The notes: generated by a model from the letters alone, not told the origin. A stretch of DNA of 64,000 nt from Siphonodentalium dalli (GCA_032622095.1 CP136068.1:2331314-2395313); one strand, 5' to 3'; shown: positions 11,560 to 24,473, counted from the first letter of the stretch. Numbers and translations are program-made.

Positions 11560-11870
11560 AATCCGATCAGACGCTCCTAAATTACTATTTCTTTTGCTTC
11601 GGGAGTAAAAAATATTTTATTCGAGTCGGGGAATCCACCCAACAAAGCCCAGAGTGATCAGATATCGATTTTACTGGCCCAGAGTGATCAGATATCGATT
11701 TTACTGGCGCAGAGTGATCAGATATCGATTTTACTGGCCCAGAGTGATCAGATATCGATTTTACTGGCCCAGAGTGATCAGATATCGATTTTTGAAGTTT
11801 GGTATTTCTCGAGATGAGTAATAATATGTGGCCCAGAAAACACATGGTCAAACGGAGGGTCTCGGACAAA
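11560..11870. repeat. Repeat block with a 30-bp tandem array, five units
   Basis: A 30-bp unit (cagagtgatcagatatcgat + tttactggcc) is repeated at 11651-11790. It is bounded by 'cttttgcttcgggagtaaa' on the left and a 'cacatggtcaaacgg' end. Single-unit relatives occur at 13570-13680 and 44340-44770. Confidence 0.85.
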
Positions 11871-12289
11871 ATTGCGAATGAAGACGGATAACTCTAAAAC
11901 AAGTGGTAATACGGTCAAATTTCGTGATACTTTAGTGATAATACGGCCATATTTTGTTGAACAAATTGTTGATAAATAACAAGTTTTGCGAAATTTGATA
12001 CCACAGTGGTTGTAGTTGTTGTATCTTGATGGTGTGGGAACCGTCTGAACGGATTAAGTACTTTTGAATATAAACGTTCGGTGCAGATGACACGGTAACG
12101 ATGCGTGCAGTCTCATTCTGTGGATTGACAGCCTATGACTAATTTACTAACAATACCTTGTTGTAAATATATATATTCAAGTGCTGCTGGAAATATCACG
12201 AGAAACAACGTTCGGTGCTAAAGTTCTAAATCACTAACCCGTAAACAGTACATTTACACATCGAGAGCCCCACATATACTGGATTAGAT
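11871..12289. other. Unassigned intron stretch
   Basis: No coding frame or clear repeat beyond weak similarity to the 13.4-kb region ('atatcacgagaaacaacgtt'). Confidence 0.4.
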
Positions 12290-12475
12290 CATGTCATGAA
12301 TCTCTACTCTGGCTAACACCCGTAATGATCATATTCCACAGTACAAAGCCTGGGAACGTTTTGAAGTTTTGACAGTGAACATTATACAGTCGAAACAATA
12401 ACGCGGGGAATATATTACTTAGATACTATCTGTTCCTTAATAATGTGCTTCACAATAGGTGAATGTCCCAACTCA
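12290..12475. repeat. AACGCGGGG-family repeat fragment
   Basis: Holds 'gatcatattccac', 'aataacgcggggaatatatt' and 'ataatgtgcttcac'. Relatives are at 51335-52160, 53130-53400 (inverted) and 42690-43530 (inverted). Confidence 0.75.
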
Positions 12476-12739
12476 AATTTTTTTGCTTCCCACCCACCCT
12501 TTTTGTGCAATTTTTTTTTTTCCGCCTGATTTTTTTGGACCCACCCCCTAAAATAAGAAAAAATCATTTAAAATATATTCAAGACCAAATCAAACAGAAT
12601 CAAAGGTAAGTTTTAAATTGGTCCGTTTCTGTCAGATTCCAAGTGTTCAAACAATTGAAAAACTATCAACGGTTATGATGTTGTTTTCGACATTGAAAAA
12701 TACATTTTGAAATAAAAAGTGTTTTATTCTACAGTATGC

Positions 12740-13327
12740 ACATATATTGTGATAGTGTATTGGAAGGTATATACATGTTATACTGTATCTTGGATAGTGT
12801 ATTGGAAGGTATATACATGTTATACTGTATATTGTGATAGTGTATTGGAAGGTATATACATGTTATACTGTATCTTGGATAGTGTATTGGAAGGTATATA
12901 CATGTTATACTGTATCTTGGATAGTGTATTGGAAGGTATATACATGTTATACTGTATCTTGGATAGTGTATTGGAAGGTATATACATGTTATACTGTATA
13001 TTGTGATAGTGTATTGGAAGGTATATACATGTTATACTGTATCTTGGATAGTGTATTGGAAGGTATATACATGTTATACTGTATCTTGGATAGTGTATTG
13101 GAAGGTATATACATGTTATACTGTATCTTGGATAGTGTATTGGAAGGTATATACATGTTATACTGTATATTGTGATAGTGTATTGGAAGGTATATACATG
13201 TTATACTGTATCTTGGATAGTGTATTGGAAGGTATATACATGTTATACTGTATCTTGGATAGTGTATTGGAAGGTATATACATGTTATACTGTATCTTGG
13301 ATAGTGTATTGGAAGGTATATACATGT
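12740..13327. repeat. 42/43-bp minisatellite with 169-bp higher-order period
   Basis: About 14 units of 'gtattggaaggtatatacat' + 'gttatactgtatcttggata'. Every fourth unit carries 'attgtgata' instead of 'cttggata' (about 12830, 12999 and 13168), giving a 169-bp higher-order unit. Frames across it are artefacts. Confidence 0.95.
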
Positions 13328-13817
13328 TTAAAAACTTGCTCATGATCCCTCTAAGCGAAGAACCACTGGAAATATCGCGAGAAATAAGGTTCGGTTCTAA
13401 ACCACTAACCAGTATATAAATTACCCATACAGACTGGAGCAGACGACATTATGTAGTGCATGCTTCCATCTGTGTGGGGCTCCATGTGGGTTAAACATCA
13501 GCCCTAATAATCTTTTCAGCACTGAACGGAAATAAATATTCAGTAAAGAAGTTGTTAAAAATGCATAATCCGATTTAAGGCTCCTAAAGTACTATTTCTT
13601 TGGCTTCGGGGGTAAACACATATTTGAGTCGAGTCGAGGAACCCACAGATCAAAGCTAAGAGTTATCAGATATTATTTTTTTTAATCTGTTAATTTACAC
13701 CACTTGGAATATTTGGCGGCCTAACAAATATCTTCGACGAGCCGACCGACAATCTCTTGCAATGAACACATTGTTGATATCTAACACGTTTTGGGAAATT
13801 TTGTACTATAGTGGATA
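13328..13817. repeat. Repeat remnants, including a hairpin-motif copy
   Basis: 13421-13494 holds the recurrent motif 'ggagcagacgacatt' ... 'catctgtgtggggctcc'. 13560-13690 is a relative of the 11560-11660 block ('tttggcttcgggggtaaaca'). Confidence 0.65.
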
Positions 13818-13900
13818 GTGGTTATATAGCATTATTGTTTGGTAATTAATCGATTAATCGATAGTGGTTATATAGCATTATTGTTTGGTAATTAATCGAT
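13818..13900. repeat. Two-copy direct repeat (about 44 bp)
   Basis: 'atagtggttatatagcatta' + 'ttgtttggtaattaatcgat' occurs twice in succession. Confidence 0.9.
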
Positions 13901-13979
13901 TTTGATAACTTAAGCGTCTTTAAAAGAAATGTTGTTGCTCTTGTTGGAATCTGATGATACGGGTACGATCGAATCGGAA

Positions 13980-15066
13980 TGTGTACCTTTAATGTATTGT
14001 ACCATACCTTGGACTGACGGACTGTGTACCTTTAATGTATTGTACCATGTCTTGGACTGGCGGACTGTGTACCTTTAATGTATTGTACCATACCTTGGAC
14101 TGACGGACTGTGTACCTTTAATGTATTGTACCATACCTTGGACTGACGGTACGTGTACCTTTAATGTATTGTACCATACCTTGGACTGACGGACTGTGTA
14201 CCTTTAATGTATTGTACCATACCTTGGACTGACGGACTGTGTACCTTTAATGTATTGTACCATACCTTGGACTGACGGACTGTGTACCTTTAATTTATTG
14301 TACCATACCTTGGACTGACGGACTGTGTACCTTTAATGTATTGTACCATACCTTGGACTGACGGACTGTGTACCTTTAATGTATTGTACCATACCTTGGA
14401 CTGACGGTACGTGTACCTTTAATGTATTGTACCATACCTTGGACTGACGGACTGTGTACCTTTAATGTATTGTACCATACCTTGGACTGACGGACTGTGT
14501 ACCTTTAATGTATTGTACCATACCTTGGACTGACGGACTGTGTACCTTTAATTTATTGTACCATACCTTGGACTGACGGACTGTGTACCTTTAATGTATT
14601 GTACCATACCTTGGACTGACGGACTGTGTACCTTTAATGTATTGTACCATACCTTGGACTGACGGACTGTGTACCTTTAATGTATTGTACCATACCTTGG
14701 ACTGTGTACCTTTAATGTATTGTACCATACCTTGGACTGACGGACTGTGTACCTTTAATGTATTGTACCATACATTGGACTGACGGACTGTGTACCTTTA
14801 ATGTATCGTACCATACCTTGGACTGACGGACTGTGTACCTTTAATGTATTGTACCATACCTTGGACTGACGGACTGTGTACCTTTAATGTATTGTACCAT
14901 ACCTTGGACTGTGTACCTTTAATGTATTGTACCATACCTTGGACTGACGGACTGTGTACCTTTAATGTATTGTACCATACATTGGACTGACGGACTGTGT
15001 ACCTTTAATGTATCGTACCATACCTTGGACTGACGGACTGTGTACCTTTAATGTATTGTACCATAC
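13980..15066 (-). repeat. 43-bp minisatellite reiterating a splice donor
   Basis: About 25 units of 43 bp, with two 35-bp units. On the transcribed strand each contains 'cagtccaag|gtatggtaca', the same AAG|GTATGG sequence as the authentic donor of exon B at 15067/15066. The array starts exactly at that donor and extends into the intron. Variants include ccatgtcttgg (about 14046) and ccatacattgg (about 14770 and 14978). Confidence 0.93.
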
Positions 15067-15636
15067 CTTGGCCAGTTTTTCGTCCAGGTTTCTTCTTTTT
15101 CCGTTTCTGAATTTCTTCACTATCACTAGAATTTCCTGTACAAGCATCAGTCATTACCAACGAACTACTGTTAGTAGGAGACGAATGTTCCGAATCAGAG
15201 TCTTTAAGATTTAAACACATCTCAACTCCTCTATCTGAAACACTCTGTTTTATAAAGCCACGGTTCAAATCTGTGTCGCAAATTCCATGTTCCGAACACC
15301 TATGTTCATTTCCGATATCAGAAGCGGCATGCTTCGGACATGTCCGTTCATTATCGGCAATAGAGTTGGCTTGTTTGATATACCTCCAACCACATCCGGA
15401 ATCTAGATCCTGGTGCCGCAAATAGCGCTGCTCACACATCGTCCAATAGTCAACCGAATCCTTATCACGTGACTGATTGAACCGGTGATCCATAGAATAA
15501 TCCACTGAGTCGTTATTCCGGGAATGTTTAAACCGGTTCTCAAGGGAAACAACTCTGTCATATGCACCGATTGTTGGAATTTCAGTGTATTTTATCTCAG
15601 TACTGAACACATCTGTTGTGTAGAAGTTCATTTCTC
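15067..15636 (-). CDS. ETS transcription factor, exon B: serine/acidic linker and basic cluster
   Basis: A 570-nt exon (2 nt + 189 codons + 1 nt). The acceptor is CGTATTTCAG|GA and the donor CCAAG|GTATGG. The codons split at both ends are completed in frame by exon A (G+GA, Gly) and exon C (G+TG, Val). The encoded segment begins EMNFYTTDVFSTEIKYTEIP and is rich in Ser, Asp and Asn. It closes with SSDSEEIQKRKKKKPGRKTG, a basic cluster just before the ETS domain. I recall similar basic clusters in ELF/ESE proteins, where they act as nuclear localisation or minor-groove-binding segments. No Pointed/SAM domain is visible. A 43-bp minisatellite abuts the donor. Read-through into it hits a stop within two repeat units. 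Confidence 0.85.
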
Positions 15637-15639
15637 CTG

Positions 15640-16729
15640 AAATACGTGGATCAGTGAAATTATATAAACGTGGGGATTAATTAGATATAACACCAAAACA
15701 GGATCAGTTAAATTATATAAACGTGGGGGTTAATTAGACATAATACCAACCTGGCCACGACTGCGTGTGGGATTTAAAGTTCCACATTTTGTGCTTTGTA
15801 AGTGTACACCATAAGCAATTGTAAGCAATTCATGAGATTCGGGGTTCTCTACAATTTTATTTATACTATTTTTATTTTTGACTGGCTAAAACTGCTCTGA
15901 CGGCAGACTGTCTGTTCAACATTAGCAGAATATAAGCTTCCGGTGAGCAAGGCAGGGTACCTTGTATGTGGGCCCAGGACACTGTGCATCACCCATTGCT
16001 AATTCTGAATATGGGCACCATAAAAAAAAAATATATATATATATATATAAACATGGTGGTTAATTAGACATAATACCAAAATAGGATCAGTGAAATTATA
16101 TAAACGTGGGGATTAATTAGACATAATGCCAAAATAGGATCAGTGAAATTATATAAACGTGGGGATTAATTAGACATAATACCAAAACAAGATCAGTGAA
16201 ATTATATAAACGTGGGGGTTAATTAGACATAACACCAAAACAAGATCAGTGAAATTATATAAACGTGGGGGTTAATTAGACATAGCAACAAAACAGGATC
16301 AGTGAAATTATATAAACGTGGGGGTTAATTAGACATAACACCAAAACAGGATCAGTGAAATTATATAAACGTGGGGGTTAATTAGACATAACACCAAAAC
16401 AGGATCAGTGAAATTATATAAACGTGGGGGTTAATTAGACATAATACCAACATGGCCACGACTGCGTGTGGGATTTAAAGTTCCACATGTTGTGCTTTGT
16501 AAGTGTACACCATGTTGTAAGCAATTCATGAGATTCAGGGTTCTCTACAATTTTATTTATACTATTTTTATTTTTGACTGGCTAAAACTGCTCTGACAGC
16601 AGACTGTCTGTTCAACATTAGCAGAATATAAGCTTCCGGTGAGCAAGGCAGGGTACCTTGTTTGTGGGCCCAGGACAATGTGCATCACCCATTGCTAATT
16701 CTGAATATGGGCACCATAAAAAAAAAAAT

Positions 16730-16760
<31 letters not shown>

Positions 16761-16995
16761 TAAACATGGTGGTTAATTAGACATAACACCAAAATAGGAT
16801 CAGTGAAATTATATAAACGTGGGGATTAATTAGACATAACACCAAAACAGGATCAGTGAAATTATATAAACTTGGGATTAATTAGACATAACACCAAAAT
16901 AGGATCAGTGAAATTATATAAACGTGGGGGTTAATTAGACATAACACCAAAATAGGATCAGTGAAATTATATAAACGTGGGGATTAATTAGACCG
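15640..16995. repeat. 52-bp minisatellite with two about 300-bp inserted blocks
   Basis: The unit 'atcagtgaaattatataaac' + 'gtgggggttaattagacata' repeats through 15640-16995. Two related blocks (about 15745-16046 and 16447-16765) interrupt it about 702 bp apart. Each runs from 'ggccacgactgcgtgtggga' to 'gaatatgggcaccataaaaa' and an AT tract. The poly(A)-like ends suggest a retroposed piece later caught in a larger tandem duplication. Confidence 0.85.
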
Positions 16996-17662
16996 AGTGT
17001 GTTATCCAGATGTTAAAATATAAATCATTTCCCCTCTCCCAGATGACCGAATGTGTTATCCAGATGTTAAAATATAAATCATATCCCCTCTCCCAGATGA
17101 CGGAGTGTGTTATCTAGATGTTAACATATAAATCATTTCCCCACTCCCAGATGACATAATGTGTTATCCAGATGTTAAAATATAAATCATTTCCCCACTC
17201 CCAGATGACATAATGTGTTATCCAGATGTTAAAATATAAATCATATCCCCTCTCCCAGATGACCGAGTGTGTTATCCAGATGTTAACATATAAATCATTT
17301 CCCCACTCCCAGATGACATAATGTGTTATCCAGATGTTAAAATATAAATCATTTCCCCACTCCCAGATGATCGAATGTGTTATCCAGATGTTAAAATATA
17401 AATCATATCCCCTCTCCCAGACGACATAATGTGTTATCCAGATGTTAAAATATAAATCATTTCCCCACTCCCAGATGATCGAATGTGTTATCCAGACGTT
17501 AAAATATAAATCATTTCCCCTCTCCCAGATGACATAATGTGTTATCCAGATGTTAAAATATAAATCATTTCCCCACTCCCAGATGATCGAGTGTGTTATC
17601 CAGATGTTAAAATATAAATCATTTCCCCACTCCCAGATGACATAATGTGTTATCCAGATGTT
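16996..17662. repeat. 54-bp minisatellite, about 12 units
   Basis: The unit contains 'gtgttatccagatgttaaaa' and 'tataaatcatttcccc'. Units differ at a few fixed sites (cataatg/ccgagtg, cactccc/ctctccc). Confidence 0.95.
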
Positions 17663-17858
17663 TTCGTACTCTCAGAACTGCGTCATGACGTCAATATATT
17701 GCTTCATTCGGTATTATTCGCGTTATTTTAACAGAAATTGCTGGTGATGGTATCTCTTTAAGAACGTATTGGGTCAAACCGCAGGTTTGATTGTGATCTG
17801 GATCGTAACAAGGTGGTATAGAACATATAATAAACACAACAGTCAACTGTTCTGAGAA
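17663..17858. other. Unassigned intron stretch
   Basis: About 200 bp with no gene or repeat seen. Confidence 0.4.
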
Positions 17859-17964
17859 GCGTACGGGTTTTTTTCCTCTCGTGAGATGCGAGCATTATTT
17901 TTCACTCGGCTAACGCCTCGTAAAAATAATCATCCGCATTTTACTTGAGGAAAAAACCGTACGC
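17859..17964. mobile_element. Hairpin MITE (about 106 bp)
   Basis: The arms 'gcgtacgggtttttttcctc' and 'gaggaaaaaaccgtacgc' pair, and an inner stem is seen in 'gcattatttttcac' and its complement. The loop is 'ggctaacgcctcg'. Confidence 0.75.
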
Positions 17965-18213
17965 CACTCTATTTATTATTTATGTAAAATCTAATCGTGA
18001 TACATCGCTTCCAAACAATTTTAAAACTGTTATTGTCAATGTTAGATCTAAAGCACGTCGGATTGCATTCTGATGAATTGAAGCGAGTCCAGATTTTTTT
18101 TTAAATTTATTGCATAACCACAATTAAATTCATTTATTTCTCTCATTTCCTTAACAAAGGCATTGAGATAAATATATTAAGTATATAGAGATATGTACAT
18201 ATTTACATGGGGA

Positions 18214-18480
18214 CTAACTTTAACCCGGATTCCGGATCCGGATTTGACCGAAAAAGTGCTTTTCCCCGGATTCCGGATCCAGATCCGACCCGATTGCTTT
18301 AAATCACTATTATGTGGCATTTTCGCATCATATCACTGTTGTATGTGACATTATCAGCTAGATAGAGGTCCTAGCCACGAATCAGGGCTTCCCATGGTTG
18401 CAAACAGACGACTGGCTCATACAAGTGAATCCGGATTGTTCTCGTTTGTTAATCCCGGACTGGGTCACTTGTATCGTTAC

Positions 18481-18556
<76 letters not shown>

Positions 18557-18946
18557 CATATATATCTCTCTCGTTTATTCGTTAGCCCCTGGTCATTCGA
18601 AAGGCGGCGCGTGTGCATACCTATCGTCTTGATTCAGTTCCGGAACGCAAATCCGGGTTATTCTCCATCGATCATCTTAGACTCTGGTCTATGTCTCTCT
18701 CTCTCTCCCCCACTCTATCTCTCTCTCCATCGGTCTATCTGTCTGTTACTCTCTCCCCGTCTCCCTAGCTCTCTCTCATTCGTTCATTAACCCCCGATCA
18801 TTCAGAGTACAGATGTACGAACAGATCGCCTTGGTTCAGTTCCGGGAAGCGAATCCTGGTTATTCTCGATTGATAATCTTAGATTAGGCTATTCTAATGT
18901 CAAGGTACTTATTGTTGAACATAGCATATTGGGGTGAGCTAGTTGC

Positions 18947-18990
<44 letters not shown>

Positions 18991-19081
18991 AGGCTCCTCT
19001 ATCTCTCACTCAAACTGTCTGTCTGTCTCCCATTTCCCCTCTCTCTCTCTCACTCACACACTATCTCTATCTCTCTCTCTA

Positions 19082-19116
<35 letters not shown>

Positions 19117-19234
19117 CTTTCATGAGTCCCTGTACATACACATCGACTTGGTTCAAATCCGGGAATCGAATCCGGCTTAATTTCGATTGATAATCTGGGA
19201 ATCGGGTCTGTGAGAGAGTGGGAGAGAGAGAGAG

Positions 19235-19276
<42 letters not shown>

Positions 19277-19537
19277 CAGGGAGAGGGGGGTTCGGATACC
19301 GGAGTCCCAGATTATCAATGAGAATAAGCCGGATTCGATTCCCGGATTCGAACCAAGTCGATTTGTATGTACAGGACTCATGAAAAAACAAGAGAGAGAG
19401 AGAGAGAGAGGGGAGAGAAGGGTGACAGAGAGTTTGAGTGAGAGAGAGAGAGGAGCCGGGAGAGAGAAAGAAGAGAGAGAGATAGAGAGAGAGGGTGTGA
19501 CAGACAGTTTGGAGTGAGAGAGAGAGAGAGGAGCCGG

Positions 19538-19605
<68 letters not shown>

Positions 19606-19811
19606 GCAACGAGCTCACCCCAATATGCTATGTTCAACAATAAGTACCTTGACATTAGATGACCCGAATCCAAGATTATCAATCGGTAATAACCCGGATT
19701 CGCTTCCCGGAACTGAACCACTCTGTACGATCAGGGTTAATGAGCGAATGGAGAGAGGGAGAGGGAGAGAAAGAGAATGCGAGAGAAACAGACCAGGGGC
19801 TAACGAATAAA

Positions 19812-19898
<87 letters not shown>

Positions 19899-19900
19899 GG

Positions 19901-19936
<36 letters not shown>

Positions 19937-19966
19937 CGAGAGGAGAGAGGAGAGAGAGAGAGGAGA

Positions 19967-20013
<47 letters not shown>

Positions 20014-20299
20014 TAACGATACAAGTGATCCAGTCCGGGATTAACAAACGAGAACAATCCGGATTCACTTGTATAAGCCAGTCGTCTGTTTGCAACCATG
20101 GGAAGCCCGGATTCGTGGCTAGGACCTCTATTTAGCTGATAATGCCACATACAACGTTGATATAATGCGAAAATGCCACATAATAGTTATTTAAAGCAAT
20201 TTATAAAAGTGGGTCGGATCCGGATCCGGAATCCGGAAAAAAACACCTTTCGGTCAAATCCGGATCCGAATCCGGATCCGTAATCCGGGTTAAAGTTAG
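18214..20299. mobile_element. 2.1-kb palindromic element with CT/GA core
   Basis: Terminal inverted repeats of about 270 bp start ctaactttaacccggattcc and end in the matching ccgggttaaagttag. Inside, the left half is CT-rich and the right half GA-rich, with mirrored unique blocks around 'gttcagttccgggaagcgaa'. The symmetry axis is near 19215, so the whole element is an imperfect palindrome. The termini contain a 'ggatccggat' repeat. No coding capacity and no obvious target duplication. Confidence 0.8.
18481..18556. repeat. (CT)n microsatellite
   Basis: A long CT run with a tatc-rich end inside the palindromic element. The mirrored GA runs are at about 19217-19600 and 19854-20012. Confidence 0.95.
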
Positions 20300-20895
20300 A
20301 CCCAAATAGAATATATTGTGGTGTTGCAATTTCTCATACAAATCGCCGTTATTTAGTAAAGGTACATTATTTATAGAGTTATTACCCTTCAGATTAAATA
20401 TGATACTCAATCAAAAACACGCGTGCCTCCTGTGGTCGCGATTATATGCCAATAGCCCAGTGGGTAGTAACAAAATTGCAGGAAGGTATGCCGGGGTGGG
20501 TGGGTTGGCCCGAGGGGCAAAACAACGCGTTTTTTACAACCTCATCAGACCTCATGCAATTTTTGTACTAAAGACCTTTTGTGCCCTTATTTGACATTTC
20601 TAACAATTTAAAACATGTTATCAGAATTTATAACTGCAAAAACACCATATTTATGTTACTGGGACCCTCATATGGGCCTTAGTGGAGATGACATTAAGCT
20701 ATGACATGTTGCATATGGGGCGGTGGTGTGAAAAAATCCTTCCCGACACCCTTCGGAAAGAAGCTTCGAGAAATGTAAAAACTGAAATAAATAAACTTGT
20801 CTTGATGTAACTAAAGCCTAGATCATTGTGTGCATGGAAAAAGAGCGAGCAACTGTCTCAAACATTAATGTGACTATCAATGGTTAGAATATAAC
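20300..20895. other. Intron stretch; left flank of the 8-kb element
   Basis: 20790-20889 ('gatcattgtgtgcatgg', 'agcgagcaactgtctcaaac') is duplicated at 29220-29320. No gene seen. Confidence 0.7.
20890..20895. repeat. Target-site duplication, left (tataac)
   Basis: The six bases tataac directly precede the element. The same six follow it at 28939-28944. Confidence 0.88.
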
Positions 20896-23800
20896 AGAAG
20901 AATAGGCGTCTCGTTCGCTCCACTTCTAAAATAGAATCTTTGGGGTCTAAAATTGGTTGTACTAAAATATTCCCAAAATAACAAAACCCAAAAAAAAAAA
21001 AAATTCAAAACTTCAAAAATTTATTTTTTCCAAAAAATTATTTTTTCCAAAAATTATTTTTTCCCAAAAAATTTAAAAATTTCCAAACTTCCAAATTATC
21101 AAAACCCCAAAATTTCCAAACTTCCAAATTATCAAAACCCTCAAAATTATTTCTCTAAAAAAAGTTTAAATAAAAAATTTATAACGAGTTTTCGGTTTCT
21201 GATAAACTCGATATTAAAAAATGTCGAATGTTAAATTATTTGCGCGTAATATCTTTCGTAATATTTTTTGTTCAAATATTTTTCATGAATTTATAATCGA
21301 TGTTTAGAAATAGCTTTATTGGACATTGTGACCATCGATATGAATGCATACATTCCAGTGTTTTATCGGACGCAGTTCATATAATTGTCATACCTGAAAT
21401 AGACACCATTACTTTTACATAAATAATAAAGAGCGTTTATTCTTTACACTCTCTCTATCCCATATGACAGGTGTGTATTATCGTGAATTATTGGAAGTTT
21501 TGAGATGTACTATGTTCAATCCCTAACGGTCGAAAATTGTAATGTGAAATTACAACCCTCCAGAATGAATTGTCATATTCGCTGTACACGCAATCACACG
21601 CGACATTGGTGGTAACAATGTGTCTTTCACACCTTTGCTTTACCAAATGAATTATATTATTTCCCCGTCACAGTTATATGCTATTCAGAAAACATATCGA
21701 TTTAATGTCTGAACAAACGAGTTAGTATCAATTAAGGTTGATAAACTGTGTCATTCACACGATAATTAGTTAGCCAAAACATGCATACATATTACGTCAG
21801 GTCGTGAGACACTCAATTATAGAAATTGCTTTGATGACATTGTTATAACAACATTACGTAATAACCACTTATCGCCCCACATTCATACTTACGCTTTGGA
21901 CATTTTATAAGTTTATCACGTGATCACTAAATGTGGCAATCGGGTATCCACCGATGCCTGCAATATATTATTTATAATAATTGGACTCATTGATCTCACG
22001 TGAATAATACTCTTAGTTGTTCCAATAAAATAGTTATCAAATTCGATCACCAATAGATTTGACTGTGGAATGTAATGACCTTTTAACTTATTTATCGATC
22101 TAAAGGGACACTCATTATGAATGAATGTTAACAATACAAGCGCACGAATGAAGAGCGTTGAACATATACGAAATTACTACACGAATGAATTGAACCTTGA
22201 AATTTATATTTCACATCTTACCAACAACAGTTACAGACATAATCATAGTATTATACTGTCTTGCATGTACACACGCTATGACATCATTAAAGGCGGACAA
22301 TCCACTCACGGTGTGACAACAGATACGGACATAGGCATAGTGTTATACAGGCTTCTATGTACCGACGCTATGACACCATTAACGTACATTGGATGTTAGG
22401 TCTATGACTCTTGAGTATGCACCAATCAATGAGCAAATGAGCAAAAAAATGAGCAAATGAGCAAAAAAATGAGCACATGAGCAAGAAAATGAGCAAATGA
22501 GCAAGAAAATGAGCAAATGAGCAAGAAAATGAGCAAATGAGCAATAAAAATGAGAAAATGAGCAAAAAAAATGAGCAAATGAGCAAGAAAATGAGCAAAT
22601 GAGCAATAAAATGAGCAAATGAGCAAGAAAATGAGCAAATGAGCAATAAAAATGAGCAAATGAGCAAAAAAATGAGCAAATGAGCAAAAAAATGAGCAAA
22701 TGAGCAAAAAAATGAGCACATGAGCAAGAAAATGAGCAAATGAGCAAGAAATGAGCAAATGAGCAAGAAAATGAGCAAATGAGCAATAAAAATGAGCAAA
22801 TGAGCAAAAAAATGAGCAAATGAGCAAGAACATGAGCAAATGAGCAATAAAATGAGCAAATGAGCAAGAAAATGAGCAAATGAGCAATAAAAATGAGCAA
22901 ATGAGCAAAACAATGAGCAATAAAATGAGCAAATGAGCAAGAAAATGAGCAAATGAGCAATAAAAATGAGCAAATGAGCAAAAAAAATGAGCAAATGAGC
23001 AAGAAAATGAGCAAATGAGCAATAAAAATGAGCAAATGAGCAAAAAAATGAGCAAATGAGCAAGAAAATGAGCAAATGAGCAAGAAAATGAGCAAATAAA
23101 TGAGCAAATGAGCAAAAAAAATGAGCAATAAAATGAGCAAATGAGCAATAAAAATGAGCAAATGAGCAAAAAAATGGGCATACCTGTATGTAGGCCTATC
23201 AGTGGATGAATAGTCTGCCGGAGAAGTACTGTGTAGACAGGTCTTGACGGTAAGAGAGTCAGACGAGAAGTGAAGGCTTGGCTATTAAAACATAGTAATG
23301 CGATAGCGAACATCAAACGAGTCTGCGCACACATATCTGTCAAAAGGATACAATAGCAGTCATTGGTCAATTTATCCCCGGTGTCAGCTCAGTACCCAAT
23401 CGGGACGAAGCCGAAGGTCAACTCATTTTTTTTTTGCTCATTATAGTACGTCACTTGGACATTTTATCAGTTTATCACGTGATCACTAAATGTGGCAATC
23501 GGGTATCCACCGATGCCTGCAATTTATTATTTATAATAATTGGACTCATTGATCTCACGTAAATAATACTCTTAATTGTTCCAATAAAATAGTTATCAAA
23601 TTCGATCACCAATAGATTTGACTGTGGAATATAATGACCTTTAACTTATTTATCGATCTATGTTAGAACATGGTCTTAACAAAAAACTTGACCATAACAA
23701 AAATTACCTTACATTTATGCATGAATCTAATTAGACCATACGTAAATATTGTCAGCTTATCGTCTGATGAGCAAATCCGATGTTTATCAAAAATAGTACA

Positions 23801-24260
23801 ACTTCCAGTTGGTAATTACTCTTACGAATGAAGAGCGTTGAACATATACGAAATTACTACACGAATGAACTGAAATTTATATTTTCACATCTTACCAACA
23901 ACAGATACAGACATAGTCATAGTGTTATACTATCTTACATGTACCCCTGCTATGACATCATTCGAAGGGGCAATACACTCAAGGAGTTAAAGTGACACGA
24001 AACAAGGGACGTGATGTAATATTGGTATTTGAATCTTAAAGGAACACAAGACACTCTAAAGGGACACTCATTATGAATGAATGTTAACAATACAAGCGCA
24101 CGAATGAAGAGCGTTGAACATATACAAAATTACTACACGAATGAATTGAACCTTGAAATTTATATTTCACATCTTACCAACAACAGCTACAGGTATTATC
24201 ATAGGGTTATACTGTCTTGCATATACACACGCTATGACATCATTAAAGGCGGACAATCCA
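20896..24260 (+). repeat. Left terminal inverted repeat of the 8-kb element
   Basis: In order: the terminal AG end; an A/T-rich stretch with 'ccaaacttccaaattatcaa' twice (20985-21150); a unique part; block a (about 21897-22135); block b (22100-22400); an octamer array (22431-23175); a unique part; block a again (23450-23660); block b twice more (23824-24000 and 24060-24260). Blocks a and b carry 'gatcactaaatgtggcaatc' and 'gaatgaagagcgttgaacat'. Confidence 0.9.
22431..23175. repeat. (GAGCAAAT)-type array, left arm
   Basis: About 745 bp of 'gagcaaat' alternating with gagcaaaaaaat, gagcaagaaaat and gagcaataaaaat. The frames of more than 200 codons are repetitive Phe/Leu/Ser/Cys artefacts. Confidence 0.95.
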
Positions 24261-24366
24261 TATTTTACTGCGGCGGCGGTGTCGCCACCGCCGCCGGGGT
24301 CCGCCGCCGTCGGACCCCAAAGGAAAATACTGCAATGCCGCCGCCGCCGCCGCCACCGGCGGCGGT
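24261..24366. repeat. GCC/GGC-rich palindromic segment
   Basis: 'gcggcggcggtgtcgccacc' and 'gccgccgccgccgccaccgg' can fold on one another. Its base composition is unlike anything else in the window. It lies at the inner edge of the left arm only. Confidence 0.85.
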
Positions 24367-24473
24367 GAGAGCTTTCCGATGAATGGCAACAAGCCATATT
24401 TCCGACTAACTCCTGAAAAGTTACCTATAATTCTGCTGTGGTTAAGCAGTCCATTATTTAGTGCATAACTGTA
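24367..24473. mobile_element. Right half of a CAGT-type MITE
   Basis: 'gatgaatggcaacaagccat' through 'gcataactgta' matches the right half of the MITE at 8278-8443, including the ACTG-TA end. The left half is replaced by GC-rich DNA. Confidence 0.75.

Noticed and set aside
12719-13419. Frames of VYWKVYTCYTV repeats
   Set aside because: Minisatellite translations; identical unit in every frame.
18398-20150. Leu-Ser and Arg-Glu repeat frames up to 212 codons
   Set aside because: Produced by CT/GA tracts of the palindromic element.
22368-23370. Long minus-strand frames (235-314 codons) rich in Phe, Leu, Ser and Cys
   Set aside because: They are translations of the GAGCAAAT octamer array in all three frames; no gene signals.
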